In this document: piece by piece, positions 51,241 through 58,818 of the stretch
How the letters are laid out: each line of letters opens with the position of its first letter
Numbering within the stretch: the stretch's first letter is position 1
From: Prosthecobacter sp.
Lineage (GTDB): Bacteria > Verrucomicrobiota > Verrucomicrobiia > Verrucomicrobiales > Verrucomicrobiaceae
Direction of reading: 5' to 3'
Length of the DNA stretch: 64,000 nucleotides
Assembly (NCBI RefSeq): GCF_020439865.1
Contig: NZ_JAGRPF010000232.1
Coordinates: 1-64,000 of the forward strand
Notes under the pieces: model-generated
Database searches by the model: none
Seen by the model: only the letters and a program-made list of their open reading frames with translations
What the model was told of the DNA's origin: nothing
Made by a program: the position numbers and the translations under genes

Positions 51241-52494
51241 TCAAGGACGCAACGCGATTCCCATCAGTCGACGTCGGAGCATTTCCAGCGCAGCTTGGGA
51301 GGTCAGAAGTTTGAAACGGTCTCGAGAACCCGGTGAAAAACGTTTCTGAGCCCAGGTCTCAGCGTTCTTCGATGCCAGCGCGATCCATACGGTGCCCACC
51401 GGCTTCTCGGGCGTGCCGCCAGTCGGTCCGGCGATTCCCGTGACGGAAATCGCGTGATCGGCACCGCTTTTCTTCAGCGCTCCTTCCGCCATCGCTCGTG
51501 CGACTTCTTCACTCACGGCACCATGGGTTTCGATCAGTTCCGCCGACACGCCGAGGTGCTGCTGCTTTGCTTCGTTTGCGTAGGTTACCCAGCCGTGGCC
51601 GAACACACGCGAGGAGCCGCTGACGTCGGTGATGCGGCTCGCAATGGTGCCGCCAGTGCAGGATTCGGCGGTCGAGACCCATTCGCCACGATCCGTGAGC
51701 AGTTGCACGATCACTTCCTCGATGATTCTCCGGTCTTCAGACACGATGCAGTCACCGAGGGCGCCTCGTACAACTGCCGCTCCAGCATTCACCGCCGCAG
51801 ATGGTCCGGCGAGTCGCACATCGACATCGCCATTCCGAATGCAATAACCGAGGTCGAGCCCCGCAATCGCCTCCAGTTGCTTTTCCACCGCTTCGACGAT
51901 GTCGGATTCGCCCACGCCGGTCACTTTGAGATAAAGGACACGGCGGGAAGCACCATCGGGCAGCCACTCGCGCAATCGGGTTTCGACCTCGTTTTCGACC
52001 ATGGGTTTCAATTCCCGTGGAGGACCGGGGAGAAGGAAAAGATGAGCGTTCCAACCCAGCGGCGCCCCGAGTTCGGCTGGGAAATACAACCCCGGTGCAG
52101 TGCCGAAGGCGTTGGGCAGTACAGTTGCGCCGCGTGGCACCATCGCCTGCCGCTTCGTGGCTTCGCTGACGGGTTTGCCGCGTTTGGCAAAGTAGGCACT
52201 CAGGTGCTCCATCACGCCCGCGTTCAGTTCCATGTCGAGGCTCAGCAGTTCGGCGGTGGATTCGCGGGTGAGGTCGTCATTGGTGGGGCCAAGGCCGCCG
52301 GAAACCAGCACCACATCCGAACGTTGCGCCGCCTCGGCAATCGCCACGCGAATGATGGCGCCATCGGGAACGATTGTCTGTCGCGCGACCTGAACGCCGA
52401 GCGCAGCCAGTCGCTGGCCGATCCAGGCCGCGTTGGTGTTGATGGTGTCTCCGAGGAGCAATTCGGTTCCGGTGTTGACGAGTTCGACTCTCAT
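51241..52494 (-). CDS. cinA: CinA family protein (nicotinamide-nucleotide amidohydrolase/ADP-ribose pyrophosphatase)
   Basis: A 417-residue full-length CinA. The N-terminal molybdopterin-binding-like domain has ELLLGDTINTNAAWIGQRLA and VSGGLGPTNDDLTRES. A central region is followed by the C-terminal CinA domain with STAESCTGGTIASRITDVSG and VTGIAGPTGGT, containing the nicotinamide-nucleotide deamidase active site. CinA recycles NMN and is often competence-linked; dprA is elsewhere in this window. It is convergent with the PotD-like gene and about 35 bp downstream of the AAA ATPase gene on the same strand. Confidence 0.93.
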   Translation of the reverse strand: MRVELVNTGTELLLGDTINTNAAWIGQRLAALGVQVARQTIVPDGAIIRVAIAEAAQRSDVVLVSGGLGPTNDDLTRESTAELLSLDMELNAGVMEHLSAYFAKRGKPVSEATKRQAMVPRGATVLPNAFGTAPGLYFPAELGAPLGWNAHLFLLPGPPRELKPMVENEVETRLREWLPDGASRRVLYLKVTGVGESDIVEAVEKQLEAIAGLDLGYCIRNGDVDVRLAGPSAAVNAGAAVVRGALGDCIVSEDRRIIEEVIVQLLTDRGEWVSTAESCTGGTIASRITDVSGSSRVFGHGWVTYANEAKQQHLGVSAELIETHGAVSEEVARAMAEGALKKSGADHAISVTGIAGPTGGTPEKPVGTVWIALASKNAETWAQKRFSPGSRDRFKLLTSQAALEMLRRRLMGIALRP

Positions 52495-52529
52495 TGTGGC
52501 CTGTCATTACGTCCACGGAGTCGAATCGA

Positions 52530-53162
52530 TCAACGCTTCTTTCGCCTCTCATGGCATCCCAGCTCGCTCACAATGCCGTCCAGCACCGCCAGACCGAACG
52601 AGATCTTTTTAAAGAACGAAGCGTTATGGGGCACCAGCATGAACTTTGGATGCTGTGACCACAGCCTTCGAAGCTTGTGATCCAGTTCCACGGCCTTTTC
52701 CATCGATTCATTGCGGATGGGGTTGCCGCCTTCGATTCCCATACCGCCGACCGCAGCGCTTTCGAAAAAAATCACCGCATCATAGCGCGCCAGTTCCTGC
52801 TTCAGGGTGCTGCCCATTTCATCGAAGAAATGGTGGGGTTCGCCAGGCCAGTAGGCGGCCCCGTCCACCGTTCCACGGTCGCACAGAAGCACGCGCTCAG
52901 GGTAGAGCGCGGCCTGCACGTCCTCAAGATTGCGCTGCACTTCGTAGATGGCGCGCTGTGCGGCGTGAATGGCCTGTGGTTCGTTTGAACGCGGGAAACC
53001 ACCGCTAAAAACCATTGTGGCGGCCTCCGGCACCAGCACCACCTTGTCGCCCATCTCGCGGCGGAACAAATCGGCCGCCGTGGTCTTGCCGCCGCCCGGG
53101 CCGCCGGTCAGCACGATGCGGCAGTGGCCGTTCCGATGAGTGGGGTGTTTGCGTTTCATCAT
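52530..53162 (-). CDS. AAA family ATPase (AAA_28/P-loop kinase-like)
   Basis: A 210-residue P-loop protein. Walker A is GGPGGGKTT near the N-terminus. VLVPEAATMVFSGGFPRSNEP and LLCDRGTVDGAAYWPG give the base-binding and Walker B-like (CDRG) segments of the AAA_28 family, which resembles NadR-type and thymidylate-kinase folds. Function is unassigned. Tandem ATG codons at the start leave a one-residue uncertainty. It lies 35 bp before cinA on the same strand and may be cotranscribed. Confidence 0.85.
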   Translation of the reverse strand: MMKRKHPTHRNGHCRIVLTGGPGGGKTTAADLFRREMGDKVVLVPEAATMVFSGGFPRSNEPQAIHAAQRAIYEVQRNLEDVQAALYPERVLLCDRGTVDGAAYWPGEPHHFFDEMGSTLKQELARYDAVIFFESAAVGGMGIEGGNPIRNESMEKAVELDHKLRRLWSQHPKFMLVPHNASFFKKISFGLAVLDGIVSELGCHERRKKR

Positions 53163-53258
53163 GGGACTTCGCCACACGCCGTTGCTCGCGTCAAGCGGAG
53201 GCCCAACTTTGCACAAACCAGGCATAGCCTGCTTTCCACTGTTCGTTATGCTTCGGCC

Positions 53259-53678
53259 ATGATCCTCCGTCTTCTTCCAGCCTTGTTTGTCGTCACCGCC
53301 TGCTCGCTGCTTCCCGCCAGTAAAAGCGGGCGTGAGCAGTACTTCCGCACTCAAGTCAAACCTGTGCTGCAGCAGCACTGTCTGCAGTGCCACAACGGCA
53401 GCCTTCCTCCTCCGGTGCTCAATCTCACCAGCAAAGCGGCCGCCTTCAAACGCAGCGCCAGCGGCCGCGACTACATTCTACCTGGCGATCCCGACTGCAG
53501 CCTGTTGATCAGCGCAGTGCAACGCGGCGGCACGCATCCCAAGATGATGCCTCGAACCGAGGTCAGCCTCACCGAAGATCAAATCGGTGCCCTGCGCGAA
53601 TGGATCGAAGACGGCGCGTATTGGCCCGATGGCGAACAGGGCATGTTGCGTGCGCAGAGAAGCGGCGAGAACCCGTGA
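53259..53678 (+). CDS. Planctomycete-type cytochrome c lipoprotein
   Basis: A 139-residue protein with a lipoprotein signal (lipobox VTAC near residue 15) and a single haem site CLQCH (Cys41, Cys44, His45), then GDPDCSLLISAVQRG and a Met-containing segment HPKMMPRTE that may supply the distal ligand. It resembles the PSCyt1 domain (PF07635) of larger DUF1549 proteins but stands alone. It is divergent from the AAA ATPase and 55 bp before the class III aminotransferase reading frame. Confidence 0.82.
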   Translation: MILRLLPALFVVTACSLLPASKSGREQYFRTQVKPVLQQHCLQCHNGSLPPPVLNLTSKAAAFKRSASGRDYILPGDPDCSLLISAVQRGGTHPKMMPRTEVSLTEDQIGALREWIEDGAYWPDGEQGMLRAQRSGENP

Positions 53679-53748
53679 GCGCACAAAAATACCGCGACTC
53701 GCTGCAAAGCGCGTAGCAGCGTGATTCCAGCGCATGCATCATCGTCGC

Positions 53749-55128
53749 ATGGGCAAAGAATTCAGCATCACTCCTCAAACCGTTCCGCATGTCGAAACGA
53801 AGCATCGTCGCATCTGCACTCCGCTTCCGCATCCAGACTCCATCGCCACTTTGGAGAAGCTGCGCCATCATGAGCCGCAGTCGATGCGTGGAATGCCGCC
53901 CATCGTTTGGGACAAGGCGCAGGACATTTACATTTTCGACAAATACGGCAATCGCTGGCTCGACTGGAGCAGCGGCGTGCTGGTGACGAATGCGGGACAT
54001 GCCGCGCCGGAAATCTGCAAGGCAATGATCGACCAGATCAACAGCGGCCTCATTCACAACTACGTCTTCCCGAGCGAGGAGCGTGCGGATGCAGTTGAAG
54101 TGATCGCTTCTGTGTCGCCGAAGGAATTGAACAAGATTTTTCTCCTCAGCACCGGCAGCGAAGCCACCGAATGCGCGATCAAGCTGAGCCGCGCGCATGG
54201 CATCAAGGTCGGAGGCACGACGAAGATCGGCATTATCGGCTTCACGCGCGGCTTTCACGGCCGCACGCTCGCCAGCCAGCAGGCAGGCGGCATGGCGGGA
54301 CAGAAGACATGGATCGTCAATGAAGACCCGGCGATCATCAACGCACCGTTCCCGGACGGCTACTGGACTGAGGACGTCAGTTTTGAAAGCTTCCTCAAAG
54401 CCATCGCGGATCGCGGTTTGAAACCGGAGAACATCGCGGGCGTCATCATGGAAAGCTATCAGGGCGTGGGGCCTGACTTCGCGCCGGTCGAGTACATTCA
54501 GAAACTGCGTGCGTGGTGCGACGAGCATCAGGTCGTGCTGACCTTTGACGAGGTGCAGGCTGGTTTTGGCCGCACGGGCAAGTTCTGGGCGTTCGAACAT
54601 TACGGTGTGACGCCAGACATCATCTGCTGCGGCAAGGGCATCAGCAGCGGCATGCCGCTTAGCGCGGTGATTGGCAAGGAAGCCGTCATGGACCAGTTCG
54701 GCCCCGGCAGCATGACCAGCACGCACACCGGCAATCCGGTTTGCTGCGCCGCCGCCAGCGCGAACATCCGCAAGATCCTTGACGAAGACCTCACCGGCAA
54801 CGCCGCGCGCCTCGGCCCGATTTTGCACGAACGCTGTAAGGCGATCCAGAAACGTCATCCGAGCGTGATCGGTCACGTGACCTGCGCAGGCCTCGTTGCG
54901 GGCATGCAGACCATTGTTCCCGGCAAGAAAGAGCCGAATCACGACCTCGCCCATCGTATCATCGAGCTGTGCTACCAGCGTGGCCTGCTGCTCTTCGCTC
55001 CCGTCGGTGCCTGGGGCCAGACCGTGAAGATCTGCCCGCCGCTCACCGTCACTCAGGAAGCTCTTGAGGAGGCCTGCGACGTGCTCGATACGGCAGTAGA
55101 TGACGCGGTTCGAGAAATGTCGGCCTGA
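53749..55128 (+). CDS. Class III aminotransferase (4-aminobutyrate aminotransferase-like)
   Basis: A 459-residue PLP enzyme of the GabT/ornithine-aminotransferase group. It has the family segments GNRWLDWSSGVLVTNAGHA, STGSEATECAIKLSRAH and GFTRGFHGRTLAS. Asp267 in FDEVQAGFGRTG bonds the PLP ring nitrogen and Lys296 in CCGKGISSGMPLS is the Schiff-base lysine. Amine donors of this group include GABA and polyamine-derived amines. An ATG five codons upstream (53734) is an alternative start. It is followed after 8 bp by the cytochrome-DUF1549-DUF1553 gene, so cotranscription is likely. Confidence 0.87.
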   Translation: MGKEFSITPQTVPHVETKHRRICTPLPHPDSIATLEKLRHHEPQSMRGMPPIVWDKAQDIYIFDKYGNRWLDWSSGVLVTNAGHAAPEICKAMIDQINSGLIHNYVFPSEERADAVEVIASVSPKELNKIFLLSTGSEATECAIKLSRAHGIKVGGTTKIGIIGFTRGFHGRTLASQQAGGMAGQKTWIVNEDPAIINAPFPDGYWTEDVSFESFLKAIADRGLKPENIAGVIMESYQGVGPDFAPVEYIQKLRAWCDEHQVVLTFDEVQAGFGRTGKFWAFEHYGVTPDIICCGKGISSGMPLSAVIGKEAVMDQFGPGSMTSTHTGNPVCCAAASANIRKILDEDLTGNAARLGPILHERCKAIQKRHPSVIGHVTCAGLVAGMQTIVPGKKEPNHDLAHRIIELCYQRGLLLFAPVGAWGQTVKICPPLTVTQEALEEACDVLDTAVDDAVREMSA

Positions 55129-55136
55129 GCCTGCGT

Positions 55137-57782
55137 ATGTTAGGCATGCAAGGAACGCTCCTGCTTTTGCCACTGATGTTCGTCACAGCCTTTCCGGCTG
55201 CGGCGGCTCCACTGACGTTTGAGAGGGACGTGCGCCCCATTTTAAAGGCGCACTGCTTTCAATGTCACGGCGAGGAAGGGGAGATGAAGGGCGGACTCGA
55301 TGTGAGGCTGGCGCATTTTCTCGTCAAAGGCGGCAAGCACGGCCCTGCCATTGTGGCGGGTGATGCGGCAAAAAGTCATCTGCTCGAACTGGTGAAGGAA
55401 GGCGAGATGCCCAAGGGCAAGGCCAAGCTGCCGGACAAGGATATTGCCACACTCGAGACTTGGATTGCCGAGGGGGCGAAGACTTCACGTCCTGAGCCGG
55501 AGAAACTCGGTCCTGAACATGCTTTCACTGATGAGGAGCGTGCATGGTGGTCGCTTCAGCCCATTTCGAATCCGAAGACTCCTGTCAAAAAGGGAACGGA
55601 GGGCATTGATTCCTTCATCGCTGCGAAGCTGGGTGAGAAAGGTCTTTCGTTCTCCCCCGAAGCTGATCCGGTGACTTTCATTCGTCGTGCGAGCCTTGAT
55701 CTGACCGGTCTGCCGCCGAGCCCTGAAGAAGTGGACGCCTTCGTTGCTGCTTACATCAAGCATCCGGAATCCAGCATCCAGAATCTCATCGACCGGCTGC
55801 TCGCATCGCCTCACTACGGCGAGATGTGGGGGCGTCATTGGCTCGATGCGGCGGGTTACGCAGACAGCGAAGGTTACGGTGAGAAGGACTTGGAGCGCAA
55901 ATGGGCGTGGAAGTATCGCGACTATGTCATCGACGCGCTCAACAAGGACAAACCCTTCGACCAGTTCGTTCGCGAACAGCTTGCGGGTGATGAGATGATC
56001 TCGAAGCCGTTCGACAAGGAGTCGCCGGATGCGATCGAGAAACTCGCCGCCACCGGGTTCCTGCGCATGTCGCCGAACGGCACAGGCGAGAAGAACGATG
56101 CGGTGACGCAGAACGCAAACATCGCCGACACGGTCAAAATGATCGGCACATCGCTCTATGGGCTCACCATTGGCTGCGCCCAGTGTCACGATCATCGTTA
56201 TGATCCGATCTCGCAGGCGGACTACTATCATCTGCGCGCGGTGTTTGAGCCGGGATTCGACACGAAGGTGTGGCGTTCGCCTGCCGGACGTTTGGTTTCA
56301 TTGCTCACCGATGCGGAGGCCAAGGAAGCGGCAAAGATTGAGGCCGAGGCCAAGAAGATCGATGAGGCCCGCTTGAAAAAGACAGAAGAGTTTATCACCG
56401 AGGTGCTCGAAAAGGAACTGCTCAAGGCGCCAGAAAGCGAACGTGACGCCCTGCGCACCGCGTATCGTGCCGAAGTCAAAAAGCGCACCGCCGATCAGAC
56501 GAAGTTGCTCAAGGCCTGGCCGCGTATCAACCAACTCAGTGCCGGATCGCTCTATCTTTACGACACGACCTACAAGACGAAGCATGCGGCCGAGTTGAAG
56601 ACCATGTCCGAGGATGCGGCGAAGGTTCGTGCGACAAAGCCGAAGGAGGAATTCCTCCACGCCTTCGTCGAACTGCCGAAAACACCGGAGACGGTGCCCG
56701 CGACTTATGTTTTCAATCGTGGTCAGCACGATCAGCCGAAGGAAAAAGTCGGTCCGAGCGATCTCAGTGTTCTCGCGGGACAGCGGAAGGTCGAGTTGCC
56801 GGAAAAGGATCCCAAACTCGCCACCACGGGCCGCCGTCTGGCTTTGGCGAACGCATTGACCGACGGCAGGCATCCATTGGTCGCACGCGTGATGGTGAAC
56901 CGCGTGTGGATGCATCATTTCGGCAAGGGCATCGTGGCCACGCCAGGAGATTTTGGCCAGCTCGGCAGCCAGCCCACGCATCCGCAGTTGCTCGACTGGC
57001 TTGCATCCGAATTCGTGCGCACCGGCTGGAGCCTGAAGCATCTGCACCGCCTCATCATGACCTCCCGTACCTACCGGCAGGCTTCCACTCGCGATGCGAC
57101 ACGCGACCGCCTTGATCCGGACAATCTGTATCTCAGCCGCATGAACGTGCGGCGCCTCGAGGCTGAAACATTGCGCGATTCGCTGCTCGCCATCAGCGGG
57201 AAGCTCAATCCCAAGATCGGCGGCGAACCCGTGCCCGTGATGTTCAATGAGGAAGGGCAGGTCGTCATCGGCATCGACACCACGGACACCGCTGGTCGTC
57301 CGAGTGGCAAGGTGGTGCCGCTGAATGGCGATGAGTTCCGCCGCAGCATCTACGTGCAGGCGCGGCGTTCGCGTCCGCTGGAAATGTTCGCCACGTTCGA
57401 CGCGCCCATTATGGAGCCGAGCTGCGACGCTCGTGCCGTGACCACTGTCAGTCCGCAGAGCCTGCTGCTCATGAACAGCGCCACCATGCGCGTGCACGCT
57501 CAGCAGTTCGCCCAACGTGTGCAGAGCGAAGGCGGAAAGGAACTGTCTGATCAGATCCGCCTCGCGTGGAAACTGATGAATGGCAAAGCCCCGTCAGAGA
57601 CTGATGTGCAACAGAGCATCGAGTTCGTGCAGGCGCAGACCGAGTTCTACAAGGCCAACCCCACACCTGTTGAAGCAGAGCTTGGCGCTCCCTCGAAAAC
57701 ACCCGCTGATCCAGGTTTCCTTGGCCTCACCGCCCTCTGCCACGCACTCATGAGCAGCAATGCGCTGCTGTATGTGGATTAA
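55137..57782 (+). CDS. Secreted cytochrome c / DUF1549 / DUF1553 protein
   Basis: An 881-residue exported protein with signal peptide, N-terminal planctomycete-type cytochrome (haem site CFQCH at Cys40, Cys43, His44, then a distal PKGKAKLPDKD-type segment), DUF1549 (about residues 160-370, with LDLTGLPPSPEEVD and CAQCHDHRYDPI) and DUF1553 (about 560-860, with NRVWMHHFGKGIVATPGDFG and SLLLMNSATM). A charged helical stretch lies between them. Related proteins are thought to act outside the cell with DUF1501 partners, but no DUF1501 gene follows here. It lies 8 bp after the aminotransferase gene and upstream of the WXG/FtsK cassette with a 48-bp gap. Confidence 0.92.
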   Translation: MLGMQGTLLLLPLMFVTAFPAAAAPLTFERDVRPILKAHCFQCHGEEGEMKGGLDVRLAHFLVKGGKHGPAIVAGDAAKSHLLELVKEGEMPKGKAKLPDKDIATLETWIAEGAKTSRPEPEKLGPEHAFTDEERAWWSLQPISNPKTPVKKGTEGIDSFIAAKLGEKGLSFSPEADPVTFIRRASLDLTGLPPSPEEVDAFVAAYIKHPESSIQNLIDRLLASPHYGEMWGRHWLDAAGYADSEGYGEKDLERKWAWKYRDYVIDALNKDKPFDQFVREQLAGDEMISKPFDKESPDAIEKLAATGFLRMSPNGTGEKNDAVTQNANIADTVKMIGTSLYGLTIGCAQCHDHRYDPISQADYYHLRAVFEPGFDTKVWRSPAGRLVSLLTDAEAKEAAKIEAEAKKIDEARLKKTEEFITEVLEKELLKAPESERDALRTAYRAEVKKRTADQTKLLKAWPRINQLSAGSLYLYDTTYKTKHAAELKTMSEDAAKVRATKPKEEFLHAFVELPKTPETVPATYVFNRGQHDQPKEKVGPSDLSVLAGQRKVELPEKDPKLATTGRRLALANALTDGRHPLVARVMVNRVWMHHFGKGIVATPGDFGQLGSQPTHPQLLDWLASEFVRTGWSLKHLHRLIMTSRTYRQASTRDATRDRLDPDNLYLSRMNVRRLEAETLRDSLLAISGKLNPKIGGEPVPVMFNEEGQVVIGIDTTDTAGRPSGKVVPLNGDEFRRSIYVQARRSRPLEMFATFDAPIMEPSCDARAVTTVSPQSLLLMNSATMRVHAQQFAQRVQSEGGKELSDQIRLAWKLMNGKAPSETDVQQSIEFVQAQTEFYKANPTPVEAELGAPSKTPADPGFLGLTALCHALMSSNALLYVD

Positions 57783-57830
57783 TCGACATCGTTCTTGATC
57801 CGCTGCCGGGGGACGGGCTAGCTTGTGGCC

Positions 57831-58103
57831 ATGGCCCAGGCAATCATGAATCCCGAGGAGGTCCGGCGCTTTGCGGCGGAGTTGAAACGTTTCAACACGG
57901 AGATGCAGCAGCGCTCGGCATCTCTCCAGTCGCGTTTCGCCGCGCTGGGCGAGACCTGGCAGGACGCGGAGCACGAGAAGTTCGCCGCCGAGTTCAATAC
58001 GACGATGAAGGCCATCAAGCGCTTCATGGAGATGTCCGAGCAGCACACGCCGTTCCTGCTCAGGAAGGCTCAGCGCATCGAGGAGTATCTCAGCCAGCGC
58101 TAA
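57831..58103 (+). CDS. WXG100-like protein (WQD variant), possible type VII secretion substrate
   Basis: A 90-residue helical protein with the length and pattern of WXG100 (ESAT-6-like) proteins: two predicted helices with a turn at W43-Q44-D45, in place of the usual W-x-G, and a conserved-type Phe at residue 51 (W-x-D-A-x4-F). No cysteine or signal peptide. The usual C-terminal YxxxD/E export motif is not intact (the tail reads EEYLSQR). It opens a four-gene cassette; the next gene starts 3 bp after its stop. The ATG was preferred over a GTG two codons upstream. The assignment rests on pattern similarity only. Confidence 0.72.
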   Translation: MAQAIMNPEEVRRFAAELKRFNTEMQQRSASLQSRFAALGETWQDAEHEKFAAEFNTTMKAIKRFMEMSEQHTPFLLRKAQRIEEYLSQR

Positions 58104-58106
58104 GCC

Positions 58107-58601
58107 ATGGCCGACCAAGCCCGCATCTCCAATCTCGACGCCATCGAGTCCTTTCGGGCCGCGCTGATCGTGTTCATGAGCAAGACACGCCAGGCGCTGG
58201 AATCCGCGCAGGATGCGGTGAGGAAAACACGCAGCTGGCTGCAGACCGAGCAGCCTGCCTACTGGGCCTCCCAGATCAGATTGCGCCAGAACCGGCTGGA
58301 TCAGGCTCAGCAGGAGCTGATGAGTGCGCGCATGTCCGAGTTTGTGGAGAATCCTGCCGCCCAGCAGATGGCGGTGCGCAAAGCACGCGCCGCCCTCGAG
58401 GAGGCGCAGGCCAAAATGGAACGCACCAAGCATTGGGCGCGCGACTTTGACCGCAGCGTCGATCCCATGGCTCGCAAACTCGACAGCCTGCGTGATTTCG
58501 TGGACAACGATCTCGCCAAGGCCGTCGCCTATCTCGTTGAAATTCAGAAAATCCTGCAGGCCTACAATGAGAGCCCCGCGCCGGCGGCTTCCGAACCTTG
58601 A
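58107..58601 (+). CDS. Coiled-coil protein in the WXG/FtsK-like cassette
   Basis: A 164-residue, highly helical and charged protein, rich in Ala, Gln, Arg and Lys with no cysteine, signal peptide or membrane segment. Heptad-like stretches occur at residues 40-110, ending in an amphipathic helix and an Ala/Pro-rich tail. It could be an adaptor, chaperone or further exported helical protein; related proteins are not named. It lies between two small proteins sharing the W-x-D-A-x4-F motif, 3 bp after the first and 16 bp before the second. Confidence 0.68.
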   Translation: MADQARISNLDAIESFRAALIVFMSKTRQALESAQDAVRKTRSWLQTEQPAYWASQIRLRQNRLDQAQQELMSARMSEFVENPAAQQMAVRKARAALEEAQAKMERTKHWARDFDRSVDPMARKLDSLRDFVDNDLAKAVAYLVEIQKILQAYNESPAPAASEP

Positions 58602-58617
58602 ACCCTGAGACTTTACC

Positions 58618-58818
58618 GTGAACCTCATTCAAAACGCCCGCGAGCTCTCCGAGCACTGGCACGCCACCAAGGTCCATTGGCGGGACGCCAAGGCCCTCGA
58701 ATTCGAAAAGCTCTACCTGGAGCCGCTGCCCGGGCTTATCAGCAAAACCGGTGCGGTCATGAACGAACTCGAAATCATCCTCCGAAAGATCCGCAAAGAC
58801 TGTGAACAGCTCCATTGA
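58618..58818 (+). CDS. Small WXG-like helical protein
   Basis: A 66-residue protein starting at a GTG. It contains the segment HWRDAKALEF, which matches the W-x-D-A-x4-F motif of the WXG100-like protein two genes upstream, followed by a helix with a Pro-Gly break (LEPLPGLISKTG) and a final amphipathic helix. It looks like a shortened WXG hairpin partner. Its last 17 bases overlap the start of the FtsK-like ATPase gene, indicating translational coupling. I have not seen this form in a named family. Confidence 0.65.
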   Translation: MNLIQNARELSEHWHATKVHWRDAKALEFEKLYLEPLPGLISKTGAVMNELEIILRKIRKDCEQLH

